Below are positions 44,507-53,294 of a stretch of 64,000 nt of DNA, piece after piece (the stretch's first letter is position 1; the number at the start of each line of letters is the position of its first letter). The DNA is from Xanthomonas fragariae (GTDB lineage: Bacteria; Pseudomonadota; Gammaproteobacteria; Xanthomonadales; Xanthomonadaceae). Both the position numbers and the translations under genes were made by a program. The notes below the pieces were generated by a model. That model saw nothing but the letters and a program-made list of their open reading frames with translations, did not search any database and had not been told where the DNA came from. Location of the stretch: assembly GCF_900183975.1 (NCBI RefSeq), contig NZ_LT853882.1, positions 2,783,501-2,847,500 on the forward strand, written 5' to 3'.

Positions 44507-44809
44507 TCAAGCCAGCAAATCCTGAAACTGCGGATGCCGGCGGACATACGCCTCGGCGTAACTGCACGCGGGAACGACTTTCAAATTGGCTTCGCGTGCG
44601 TAATTCAAAGCGGCCTCAACCAGCACAGCGGCGATACCGCGCCCACCGATTGGATCAGGCACATGCGTGTGCGCGATGGTCATGCGCTCGCCCTCGCGAC
44701 GGTACGCCAGTTCTGCGCGTTGTCCATCGGTGTCTACAGTGAACTGTTGCTGGGTCGGATCGTGTTCTGCGTGCACTGTCGCTGCCTCCCTGGTGGTCTC
44801 GTCAGGCAA
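44507..44809 (-). CDS. GNAT-like N-acetyltransferase (YjdJ type)
   Basis: 100-residue minimal acetyltransferase-fold protein of the Gcn5-related group: ELAYRREGERMTIAHTHV, acetyl-CoA loop PIGGRGIAAVLVEAAL and the C-terminal VVPACSYAEAYVRRHP. The short length is usual for this subgroup. Substrate unknown. Confidence 0.88.
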   Translation of the reverse strand: MPDETTREAATVHAEHDPTQQQFTVDTDGQRAELAYRREGERMTIAHTHVPDPIGGRGIAAVLVEAALNYAREANLKVVPACSYAEAYVRRHPQFQDLLA

Positions 44810-45004
44810 ATGAGTACGCGATCAGTGTGACCAGCAGGATGCCGCGCATGCGTGAAAGTGAATCCCGGTCTGACCTGCGATGTAGCTTGTTGAACGTGCA
44901 CTCAAGTTACCCTGAGGTGCGCCGATAGCCGACTCGAAGGCATGTGTTATGACCGGTCTGCGGAAGCTGCAGACGTCTTCGCCCTAACTACGAGGAGTCA
45001 CCGC

Positions 45005-45205
45005 ATGAACAACGATTCGGCAGGACACAGCGCAGACAGCGATAGCTCGTTGCTCGAGGGCCTGTTCCAGTTCGCCATCAGCGGCGACACCCACAGCCCG
45101 GACTTCGTGCAGCTCAACGATACGGTGTACGCGCGCCTGCAGCAGACTTACGGCACGGTGGTTGGTAGTACGCTCAGCGCCAACCAGGGACGCAACGCGG
45201 CCTGA
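45005..45205 (+). CDS. Small hypothetical protein, 66 aa
   Basis: Starts MNNDSAGHSADSDSSLLEGL and is acidic and soluble, with no recognised domain. ACGAGGAGTC just upstream gives a strong Shine-Dalgarno sequence (GAGGAG) about nine bases before the ATG, which decides the start over the longer frame from 44942. Function unknown. Confidence 0.6.
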   Translation: MNNDSAGHSADSDSSLLEGLFQFAISGDTHSPDFVQLNDTVYARLQQTYGTVVGSTLSANQGRNAA

Positions 45206-45348
45206 GCCGGCGTCGCGTCCATCATCAGGGCCATTCCCGCATTTTGCGATGGTCCTGCCTGGTTACCGAGGGCAGCCGGTTCTACTCGATAATATCGACG
45301 CCGGTCCGTGCCCGCTTGGCGGCGGCACCGTAAGCTCGCTGGACGCGC

Positions 45349-45957
45349 TCAGCCGAAATGTGGATTGGACAACTGCTCCAGAAACACCTGCCACACGCGC
45401 GGCTCCATGATCAGCATGAACATCACACCGAACGCGGCGCCGGCCAGATGCGCGCTGTGGTTGAGGCGATCGCCGCCGCGGTGGTCCATCCATAGGCTGT
45501 AGCCGACGTAGAACACCGCGTAGATGATCGCCGGCGCTGGAATGAACAGCACCAGGATGATCGTCCACGGCTGCAGCAGGATGAAAGCGAACAACACCGC
45601 CGATACCGCACCGGATGCGCCCAGACTCAGGTAATTTGGGTTCTTCTGATTCTTCAGATAGCTGGGCAGGATCGACACCACCAGCGCGCCCAGATAGAAC
45701 AACGGATAGGTCAGCGCACTGCCGGTCAGCCGCGTCATCACGTCTTCGATATAACGGCCGAAGAAGAACAGCGTGATCATGTTGAAAACCAGATGGCCCA
45801 GATCGGCATGGACAAAGCCGTAGGTCACCAGGCGGCCGTATTGTTTTTGCTTGTCCAGCGCGGGCGGCCACAGCACCAACCGGTCGGCCAGCTTGCGGTT
45901 GTTGAACGCCATCCACGAGACGATGCCGGTGATGGCGATCAGGATCAGGGTAATCAT
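45349..45957 (-). CDS. Rhomboid-family intramembrane serine protease
   Basis: 202-residue membrane protease with about six helices. The catalytic dyad is Ser115 in LGASGAV and His170 in HSAHLAGAAFG; the oxyanion region is HADLGHLVFNM (His55, Asn59). Cleaves substrates within the membrane; targets unknown. It begins seven bases after the stop of the peptide transporter gene, so they form an operon. Confidence 0.92.
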   Translation of the reverse strand: MITLILIAITGIVSWMAFNNRKLADRLVLWPPALDKQKQYGRLVTYGFVHADLGHLVFNMITLFFFGRYIEDVMTRLTGSALTYPLFYLGALVVSILPSYLKNQKNPNYLSLGASGAVSAVLFAFILLQPWTIILVLFIPAPAIIYAVFYVGYSLWMDHRGGDRLNHSAHLAGAAFGVMFMLIMEPRVWQVFLEQLSNPHFG

Positions 45958-45964
45958 GCGGACC

Positions 45965-47557
45965 TCAGGCAAAACGGTAATTGTCGACCATGCGATAACG
46001 GCGTGCATACAGCCCGAAGGCCAGTGCTGCCATGAACGCGAAGGCCGCGAAGAAAAACATCAAAAAGCCTGCTTCGCTGAGCCCAGTATGGGCGATCTGC
46101 GCGGTCACGGTCTCGTTGCGCACGGCCAGGTTTGACAACAGCACCCACAGATTGCCAACCGTGGTGGTCAGATACCAGAAACTCATCACCACGCTCTTCA
46201 TTGAGGGCGGAGCCTGGCTATAGGCGAATTCGATGCCGGTGGCCGACACCAGCACTTCGCCCACGGTCAGCAGCGTATACGGAAGAATCTGCCAGGCGAT
46301 ATGCATCGGCTCGCCGCTGTCCATGCTGACCTGGATGGCACCGACGGCGATCCACGCCAGACCGCTGAAGGCAATGCCGATGGTCATGCGACGCAGCGGC
46401 GTCGGCTCCCAACCGCTACGGCGCAGCAGCGGGTATAGCACCAGGTTGTTGAACGGGATCAGCAGCATCACCAGCAGCGGATTGAGCGCCTGCATCTGCG
46501 ATGCTGTGAACCAGGCCGGCATGGTCATCTCGCGCCCTTGCAGCACCCAGGTCGATGCCTTCTGATCGAACAGCGAGAAGAACGGCGTCACCAGCGCGAA
46601 CATCACCAACACCCGCAGCAACGCACGCACCCCTTCGACCGCGACATCCGGGTGAGCGCCGCGCGCGCGTTCCAGCTGCCACCAGGTGCCACCACCGATG
46701 CCGGCCAGCAAGAGCACCAGTGCCATGCACAGGCAGATGACGATGCCCACCTGACCGACCAAAGCGAAGCAGCCCAGCGCCAGCAGTATCGACACGACTG
46801 CGAACGTCAAGCCGGGACGGCCCTGCCCCGGCGCGTGCGCCAGCAACGCGGTGCGCACCAACGCGCCGAAGCCATGCGGATCTTTCGGCGGCAGCGGCAC
46901 CAGCACGTAGCGCCTGCGGCCCAGCCAGAACACCAGGGTGGCCACGAACATCAGGATGCCGGGAATCCCGAATGCCCAGGACGCGCCCAGGTTTTTCAGC
47001 GCCAGCGGAATCAGCAGCGAAGCGAACAACGAGCCGAAATTGATGATCCAGTAGAAGGCATCGAACACCACCTTGGCCAGGTGCTTACTGGACTGGTCGA
47101 ACTGGTCGCCCATGAACGAGGCCACCAGCGGCTTGATGCCGCCCGCGCCCAGCGCGATCAACCCAAGCCCAACGAAAAATCCGTTGCGGCTGCCTTCGAA
47201 CATCGCCAGGCATGCATGGCCCGCGCAATAAATCAGACTAAACCACAAGATGGTGTGGTATTTGCCGAAGAAGCGATCGGCCAGCCAGCCGCCGAGCAGC
47301 GGGAAGAAGTACACCCCGATCATGAAACTATGCAAGATGTACTTGGCTTCGGCCTCACGGCCGGGCCCGCTGACTTCCTGCAGCAACAGCGAGGTGATCA
47401 GGAACTGGACCAGGATGTTGCGCATCCCGTAGAAGCTGAAACGCTCGCAGGCTTCATTGCCGATGATGAAGGGTATCTGGCGCGGCAGGCGCGCACCGTT
47501 AGTGGCGCCCGGCAAGGTGAAGGTGGTCAAAGGCGGTCCGGTCGAGCTGAAAAACAA
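45965..47557 (-). CDS. POT/PTR-family proton-dependent oligopeptide transporter
   Basis: 530-residue inner-membrane symporter importing di- and tripeptides. The POT signature ACERFSFYGMRNILVQF (E1XXERFxYY-like) is near residue 35, and FDAFYWIINFGSLFAS matches the second PTR2 motif. It has 12 or more hydrophobic segments. It heads an operon with the rhomboid gene and is divergent from the M14 peptidase gene. Confidence 0.92.
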   Translation of the reverse strand: MFFSSTGPPLTTFTLPGATNGARLPRQIPFIIGNEACERFSFYGMRNILVQFLITSLLLQEVSGPGREAEAKYILHSFMIGVYFFPLLGGWLADRFFGKYHTILWFSLIYCAGHACLAMFEGSRNGFFVGLGLIALGAGGIKPLVASFMGDQFDQSSKHLAKVVFDAFYWIINFGSLFASLLIPLALKNLGASWAFGIPGILMFVATLVFWLGRRRYVLVPLPPKDPHGFGALVRTALLAHAPGQGRPGLTFAVVSILLALGCFALVGQVGIVICLCMALVLLLAGIGGGTWWQLERARGAHPDVAVEGVRALLRVLVMFALVTPFFSLFDQKASTWVLQGREMTMPAWFTASQMQALNPLLVMLLIPFNNLVLYPLLRRSGWEPTPLRRMTIGIAFSGLAWIAVGAIQVSMDSGEPMHIAWQILPYTLLTVGEVLVSATGIEFAYSQAPPSMKSVVMSFWYLTTTVGNLWVLLSNLAVRNETVTAQIAHTGLSEAGFLMFFFAAFAFMAALAFGLYARRYRMVDNYRFA

Positions 47558-47835
47558 GCCCTATCGTACCGGCGCGCGAGTACTGGCCGCCATTGCCCGG
47601 CGCGCGGACTGCTGCACACCCCCCGATAGCGCGCATACGGCGCAACGGGGCGGCGTGCAATCAAGCGTCGCATGCGCGTGCGCCTGATCCGGTCGGCGAA
47701 GGAATCACGGTGCAGCACCTCGGGTGCAACACGCGCGCCAAACAGCCCACACCGAAGTCATGACGCAGTGCAAATTGGCCTATTGCGCTGGCTGGGCTTC
47801 ATTTCAGACCTGTTTCTGGACCACTGGACCGCTGG

Positions 47836-49605
47836 ATGCCCCACTTCACACGCCTGGCTTTAGGGCTGTTGCTGCTGACCTCCGTCCCTACCGCACTGGC
47901 TGCCGAGCCGCTGACCACGCGGGCCGAACGCAGCGGGTTTGCGCAAACCGGACGCTACGATGAGGTCGTCGCGCTGTGCGATGCCTTCGCGCAGCGCTAT
48001 CCGCAAGCGGTGCGTTGCATCGAGTTCGGCATTACGCCGGAAGGCCGGCCAATGAAGGCGCTGATCGTCTCCACCAGCGGCGCGCTGGATGCGGGCAGCG
48101 CTGCGCGGCGCAAGCTGCCGGTGGTGCTGGTGCAAGGCGGTATCCATGCCGGCGAGATCGATGGCAAAGACGCTGGTTTTCTGGCCCTGCGCGAGTTGCT
48201 GGACGGCAAGACCGGCAAAGGCGTGCTCGACAAACTGGTGTGGGTGTTCGTGCCGGTGTTCAACGTCGATGGCCACGAGCGCTTCGGTACCTGGAACCGG
48301 CCCAATCAGCCTGGCCCTGAGCAGATGGGCTGGCGCACCACTGCACAGAACCTCCATCTCAACCGCGACTGCCTCAAAGCCGATGCACCGGAAATGCAGG
48401 CGATGCTGCGGCTGGTGCAGTATTGGGATCCGCTGATGTACGTGGACCTGCATGTCACCGATGGGGCCAAGTTCGAGCACGACGTCTCGGTGCAGGTCGA
48501 GCCGGTGCATGCCGGCGATGCCACGCTGCAACGCGACGGCACCCGCTGGCGCGATGCGGTGATTGGCGACCTTGCAAAACAAGGCTCGCTGCCGCTGCCG
48601 TATTACCCCTCGTTCGTGCACAAAGACGACCCGACATCGGGCTTCGCCGACACTGTATCGCCGCCGCGCTATTCGCACGGCTATTTCCTGCTGCGTAACC
48701 GCTTCGGCATGCTGGTGGAAACGCACTCGTGGAAGACCTACCCGGTACGCGTGCGGGTGACCCGCAACGCGATCGTATCGGTGCTGCAGCAGACCGCGCG
48801 CAACGGTGCGCAATGGCGCGCCGATACACTGGCCGCCGATCAGCGTGCGACCAAGCTGGCTGGCGAACCTCAGCCCTTGCGCTTGGCTGCTGACCCGGCC
48901 ACGCGCACCGTCGCCTTCCGTGGCTATGCGTACACGCGCGCACCCTCTCCGATTTCCGGTGCGTTGATAACGCGCTACGACGAAACCAAGCCGCAACTGT
49001 GGAATGTGCCGTTACGCGACCAGCTCAAACCCGACGTGGTAGTGGATGCGCCACGCGGCGGCTATCTGGTGCCTGCTGCACAGGCTGCGCTGGTGGCAGA
49101 GAAACTACGCCTGCACGGCATCGCCTTTGACACCATTGCCACTGCCGGCGAGTACCCGGTGCAGAGCTTCCGCGCAGACACGGCGACATTTGCGCCGCGC
49201 TCCAACGAAGGCCATCAAAACCTGAAAATCACTGGGCAATGGCGCGATGACAGCCGCAGCCTGCCAGCTGGCTCGCTGTTCATGCCGATCGCCCAGGCCA
49301 AGTCAGGCCTGATGATGGCGATGCTGGAACCGCAGGCACCGGACTCGCTGCTGCAATGGGGCTTTTTCAACAACGCGTTCGAGCGTAAGGAATACATGGA
49401 GGATTACGTTGCCGAGGATGTGGCGCGTGACATGCTCGCTCGCGATCCAGCATTGAAAGCGCAGTTCGAGCAGCGCCTGGCCGGCGATGCGGCCTTCGCC
49501 GCCGACCCGAAGGCACGGCTGGAATTCTTCTATCGCCTGCATTCCTCCTGGGACGAACGCTACCAGTTGTACCCGGTGTTGCGCACTGCGCAGACGCAGT
49601 TCTGA
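47836..49605 (+). CDS. Exported M14-family metallocarboxypeptidase
   Basis: 589 residues. A signal peptide (LALGLLLLTSVPTALA) directs export. The zinc-binding HxxE is in VQGGIHAGEIDGKDAG, with DGHERFGTWNR and NLHLNRD further along the M14 domain; the third His is probably DLHVTDGAKFEHD. The substrate is likely peptides or peptidoglycan stems. Divergent from the peptide transporter gene, which suggests a shared role in peptide nutrition. Confidence 0.88.
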   Translation: MPHFTRLALGLLLLTSVPTALAAEPLTTRAERSGFAQTGRYDEVVALCDAFAQRYPQAVRCIEFGITPEGRPMKALIVSTSGALDAGSAARRKLPVVLVQGGIHAGEIDGKDAGFLALRELLDGKTGKGVLDKLVWVFVPVFNVDGHERFGTWNRPNQPGPEQMGWRTTAQNLHLNRDCLKADAPEMQAMLRLVQYWDPLMYVDLHVTDGAKFEHDVSVQVEPVHAGDATLQRDGTRWRDAVIGDLAKQGSLPLPYYPSFVHKDDPTSGFADTVSPPRYSHGYFLLRNRFGMLVETHSWKTYPVRVRVTRNAIVSVLQQTARNGAQWRADTLAADQRATKLAGEPQPLRLAADPATRTVAFRGYAYTRAPSPISGALITRYDETKPQLWNVPLRDQLKPDVVVDAPRGGYLVPAAQAALVAEKLRLHGIAFDTIATAGEYPVQSFRADTATFAPRSNEGHQNLKITGQWRDDSRSLPAGSLFMPIAQAKSGLMMAMLEPQAPDSLLQWGFFNNAFERKEYMEDYVAEDVARDMLARDPALKAQFEQRLAGDAAFAADPKARLEFFYRLHSSWDERYQLYPVLRTAQTQF

Positions 49606-50035
49606 CGCCGCGCCCACTGCCGGCAACCATCTGAATCTGATCCGGCGCCCAAAAGCGCCATTCACACTCGGCACTGCGGCGCCCTCCCTTGATCGCAACC
49701 GCACCACAAGGATCTATCGCGTGCCACGCCTCGATATGAAAACGTTTACACGCCCAACTCCGCGCTATCTCGTGCTAACGATTGCACTCGGCATGAGCTA
49801 GGCATGACCAATCCCGGCGGCAATACAGTTCCCGGCCTCACTCCGACCACTTGACCGGGCTTGATGATCATCCATTCGTGCTCGCTGTTGCATGCGCTGC
49901 GCGCGGCATTGCCGAACGTGCAGATCGATGAAGGGGATGGGAAAGACCGCAATGCTGCCGCACGCGCGGTCAGGGCTATCGTCTGAGATGCGTTGACAGC
50001 TTCGTGCGCAACTTGCACAATGCGCCCCCTGAGTC
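49606..50035. other. Stretch with broken small frames before tRNA-Leu
   Basis: No intact gene. A frame at 49737-49802 starts MKTFTRPTPRYLVLTIALGM and looks like a signal peptide but stops at once. A later frame (NVQIDEGDGKDRNAAARAV) ends near 49986. These may be pieces of a lost exported protein; I cannot identify it. Confidence 0.35.
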
Positions 50036-50122
50036 GCCCAGGTGGCGGAATTGGTAGACGCACTAGCTTCAGGTGCTAGCGGGGGCAACTTCGTGGAGGT
50101 TCGAGTCCTCTCCTGGGCACCA
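50036..50122 (+). tRNA. tRNA-Leu (CAG anticodon)
   Basis: Cloverleaf: acceptor GCCCAGG/CCTGGGC, anticodon stem CTAGC/GCTAG with loop TTCAGGT (anticodon CAG at 50070-50072), a long variable arm typical of leucine tRNAs, T-loop GGTTCGAGTCC, and an encoded ACCA end. It decodes CUG, a dominant leucine codon in GC-rich genomes. Confidence 0.97.
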
Positions 50123-50141
50123 TGACTCAACAGTAGATCGC

Positions 50142-50169
50142 AAAAAACCCTGCTCACGCAGGGTTTTTT
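50142..50169 (+). terminator. Terminator after tRNA-Leu
   Basis: AAAAAACCCTGC-TCAC-GCAGGGTTTTTT, a perfect 12-bp stem with a U tract, 20 bp beyond the tRNA. Confidence 0.92.
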
Positions 50170-50503
50170 GCGTTTGCAAGGCCGGTATGCGGAGTTAGCT
50201 GGCCGCTCGCACGCCAAGTGGCCACATTGCGATGACGCAAGCAGGTCTCAAACAGCGGACCCGCCTGCGCACCGGATTGCTACGTGCCTGCCAAAGCCAA
50301 CTCTTGATAGTCGGTCAGATAATGCTCTGGACTGATATATTCCGAGAAAAGCGCATCAACAGCGAACGCGCCTCGGATTCGGCGCGTCTGGCAGGTACAG
50401 CTCGCCGCCGCCGTCGTTGATTATCAACAGCACGTACGGACGCCCCTTCAGCTGGATGATGTAACGCGGGTTCTTGTGCGTGGCGTTAGAGTGGCTAAGA
50501 AAA
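50170..50503. other. Intergenic stretch beyond emrB
   Basis: No confident gene. A minus-strand frame ending at 50356 (RYIIQLKGRPYVLLIINDG then GGELYLPDAPNP) resembles coding sequence but has no good start and runs into the emrB 3' end. It may be a remnant or a small overlapping gene. Confidence 0.3.
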
Positions 50504-52084
50504 CTAATGCCCACCAGCCGCCGCAGCGCCACCGGCACCTACGCCGAACGGCGGTTTGGCCAGCCACAGGAAAAAGATGATCGCCAGGAAGATCCAGCCG
50601 AGCAGATAAAAGATGTCGTTGAAACCCATCTGCGAGGCCTGGTGATTGATCATATTGTTGAGCGATACCGCGCCGCGTTGCAGGTCGCCTTGCCCCATAG
50701 CGGTGACCTGTTCCCGCATGCCCGGCGTGTACACCGAAATGTGCTCGGTGACGTGCGCGTGGTGGATCTGGGTGCGACGTGCCCACAGATACGTGGTGAG
50801 CGATGCGGCGAAGCTGCCCCCCAAGGTGCGCAGGAACGTGGCGAGGCCGGAGCCTGCGGCGATTTCGCGCCCATCCAGATCCGACAGCAGAATCTGCAAC
50901 ACCGGCATGAAGAACAACGCCACGCCGACCCCCATCACCAATTGCACGGTGGCCACGTGGTTGAAGTCCACCTGCAAGTTGAAGTTTGAACGCAAGAAGC
51001 TGGTGAACGACAAAAAGATAAAGGCAACAGTGGCAAGCATGCGCAGATCGAACCGCAGCGCGTACTTGCCTACAAACGGTGTCATCAACACCGGCAGGAT
51101 GCCAATCGGCGCAGTGGCAAGGCCAGCCCGGATGGCGGTGTAACCCATGTCGCGTTGCAGCCATTGCGGGATCAGCAGACTCACACTGAAGAACGCTGCG
51201 TACGCCACCACCATTGCCAACGTGCCGGCGCGGAAATTGCGATGCCGGAACAGCTTGAGATCGACGATGGGGTCCTTGTCGGTCAGCTCCCAGATCACGA
51301 ATACCACCAAGGCTACTGCCGCGACACAGGCCAGCACCACGATCTTGTCGGAGGAGAACCAGTCCTCGTCGTTACCCAGATCCAATACCAACTGCAGCGC
51401 TCCCACACCGACCACCAGCAGGATCAGGCCGATGTAATCCATGCGCGGCTTTTCCAGCTGCTCGGGACGATGACGCAACTGCGAGCCGACAATGCCGCTG
51501 GCGATGATGCCCAGCGGCACGTTGATCAAAAAGATCCATTCCCAGCTGTAGTTGTCGGTGATCCAGCCGCCGAGAATCGGGCCGGCGATCGGCGCCACCA
51601 CGGTGATCATCGACAACAACGCGAGTGCTTGCCCGCGTTTTTCGCGCGGATAGATCGACACCAGCAGACTCTGGGTGATCGGGTACATCGGCCCGGCAAC
51701 GAAACCCTGCAGCGCGCGTGCAACCACCAGCATGCCCATGCTCTGCGCGAGCCCGCACAACAGCGATGCGATGGTGAACGCCAGTGTGGACCACACGAAC
51801 AGCTTGGTTTCGCCGAAGCGGCGGCTTAACCAGCCGGTCAGCGGCAACGCAATCGCGGTGCTGACCGCGAACGAGGTGATGACCCAGGTGGCCTGCTGCG
51901 AACTAGCGCCGAGATTACCGGCGATCGTCGGCAGCGAGACGTTGGCGATGGTGGTGTCCAGCACCTGCATGAACGAGGCCATTGCCAGGCCCATGGTGCA
52001 CAGCGCCACGCTCGCTGGGCGAAAGCCGGCGGCAGGCGCCGGTGCCGAGGGGCCGCCGGGCGCGGTGGGAGCTTGCGAAGACAT
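50504..52084 (-). CDS. emrB: DHA2-family multidrug efflux MFS transporter
   Basis: 526-residue, 14-helix drug:proton antiporter of the EmrB/QacA type. It has LDTTIANVSLPTIAGNLGA (motif D1 region), the motif A-like GWLSRRFGETKLF and VVAPIAGPILGGWITDNYSWEWIF (antiporter motif C). Works with the membrane-fusion protein and outer-membrane channel encoded just upstream in the operon. It follows emrA by six bases. Confidence 0.92.
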   Translation of the reverse strand: MSSQAPTAPGGPSAPAPAAGFRPASVALCTMGLAMASFMQVLDTTIANVSLPTIAGNLGASSQQATWVITSFAVSTAIALPLTGWLSRRFGETKLFVWSTLAFTIASLLCGLAQSMGMLVVARALQGFVAGPMYPITQSLLVSIYPREKRGQALALLSMITVVAPIAGPILGGWITDNYSWEWIFLINVPLGIIASGIVGSQLRHRPEQLEKPRMDYIGLILLVVGVGALQLVLDLGNDEDWFSSDKIVVLACVAAVALVVFVIWELTDKDPIVDLKLFRHRNFRAGTLAMVVAYAAFFSVSLLIPQWLQRDMGYTAIRAGLATAPIGILPVLMTPFVGKYALRFDLRMLATVAFIFLSFTSFLRSNFNLQVDFNHVATVQLVMGVGVALFFMPVLQILLSDLDGREIAAGSGLATFLRTLGGSFAASLTTYLWARRTQIHHAHVTEHISVYTPGMREQVTAMGQGDLQRGAVSLNNMINHQASQMGFNDIFYLLGWIFLAIIFFLWLAKPPFGVGAGGAAAAGGH

Positions 52085-52090
52085 CGTGGC

Positions 52091-53284
52091 TTAGCTCGCC
52101 TTGGAAGCAACCTGCGAGGGCAGGTTGTCCTGAATGATGCGTTGGATGTCCGCGTCGGCGGCACTCAGCTGCTGCGCATAGACGTCGGTGGAGAACACTG
52201 CGCCGTTGGCGAGTTTGGTTGGCAATACGCTGCCCTGCTGGTCATGCAAATTGACGTCAACCTTCATCGACAAACCAATGCGTAGCGGATTGCTCGCCAG
52301 CTGCCTGGAATCCACCGTGATGCGCACCGGCACGCGTTGCACGATCTTGATCCAGTTGCCGCTGGCGTTTTGCGCCGGCAACAGCGAGAACGCGCTGCCG
52401 GTGCCCAGGCCTAGGCTCTCGACGCGGCCGGCGTAGTTGACGCCACCGCCGTACAGATCCGAATGCAGCTCCACTCGCTGGCCAAGACGCATGTGCTTGA
52501 GCTGGGTTTCCTTGAAGTTGGCTTCCACCCACACCTGCTCCAGCGGCACCACCGCCATCAGCACGCTGCCCGGCTGTACGCGCTGGCCGACCTGCGCCGA
52601 GCGACGTGCAACGTAGCCGGACACCGGCGCAACCACACCGGTACGCGCATGGTTGAGATAGGCCTGACGCAACTGCGCGGCGGCGGTCTGCACATCCGGC
52701 TGATTGGCCACGGCGCTGTCGTCGACCAATGCACGATTACGCTCGAAGCTCTCGCGCGAGCCACTGACTGCGGCTTCGGCTGCGGCCAATTCTTCGCGGG
52801 CATGCGCCAGTTCTTCGTTGGAAATTGCGCCGCTGGCAGTCAGGCCCTTACGACGTGCGAAGTCGGCACGCGCGCTGCGCAGTGTGACCTCACGCGCCGA
52901 CAATTCGGCCTGTGCGCCTTCGACGCTGCGGTACAGACCACGCACCTGACGCACGGTCTTGGCGAGGTTGGCTTCGGCCTGCTGCAACGCGATCACGGTG
53001 TCGGCCGGGTCGAGCTGCACCAGCAGTTGGCCGCGCTCAACGCGCATGCCGTCTTCGGCACCGATGCTGACCACGGTGCCGCCCACCATCGGGGTGATCT
53101 GCACCTGGTTGCCCTGCACATACGCATCGTCGGTGTCCTCATGCCAGCGGCCGACCAGGAAGTACCACACCACGATTGCGATGATCGCCATGATCACCAC
53201 AATGGCCACGATGCGCAGCAACGCACGGCGCTTGCTCGGCGTCGCCGGCGCGGGGTGGGGAGATGTAGAAATCGTCTGGCTCAT
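52091..53284 (-). CDS. emrA: HlyD-family membrane fusion protein
   Basis: 397-residue periplasmic adaptor of the EmrAB-TolC-type pump. One N-terminal membrane segment (LLRIVAIVVIMAIIAIVVWYF), a lipoyl-like barrel (YVQGNQVQITPMVGGTVV and APVSGYVARRSAQVGQRVQ) and a coiled-coil hairpin in between (about 100-200). Lies between the outer-membrane channel gene and emrB. Confidence 0.92.
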   Translation of the reverse strand: MSQTISTSPHPAPATPSKRRALLRIVAIVVIMAIIAIVVWYFLVGRWHEDTDDAYVQGNQVQITPMVGGTVVSIGAEDGMRVERGQLLVQLDPADTVIALQQAEANLAKTVRQVRGLYRSVEGAQAELSAREVTLRSARADFARRKGLTASGAISNEELAHAREELAAAEAAVSGSRESFERNRALVDDSAVANQPDVQTAAAQLRQAYLNHARTGVVAPVSGYVARRSAQVGQRVQPGSVLMAVVPLEQVWVEANFKETQLKHMRLGQRVELHSDLYGGGVNYAGRVESLGLGTGSAFSLLPAQNASGNWIKIVQRVPVRITVDSRQLASNPLRIGLSMKVDVNLHDQQGSVLPTKLANGAVFSTDVYAQQLSAADADIQRIIQDNLPSQVASKAS

Positions 53285-53294
53285 CGTGGATGTC

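Noticed and set aside
46538..47629. 363-codon open frame on the plus strand
   Set aside because: Antisense to the peptide transporter gene; Gln/Arg/His-rich shadow.
47860..48996. 378-codon open frame on the minus strand
   Set aside because: Antisense to the M14 peptidase gene, which has a signal peptide and zinc motif.
50036..50170. Genomic island integrated at tRNA-Leu
   Set aside because: No integrase gene and no repeat of the tRNA 3' end was seen downstream; core genes follow directly.
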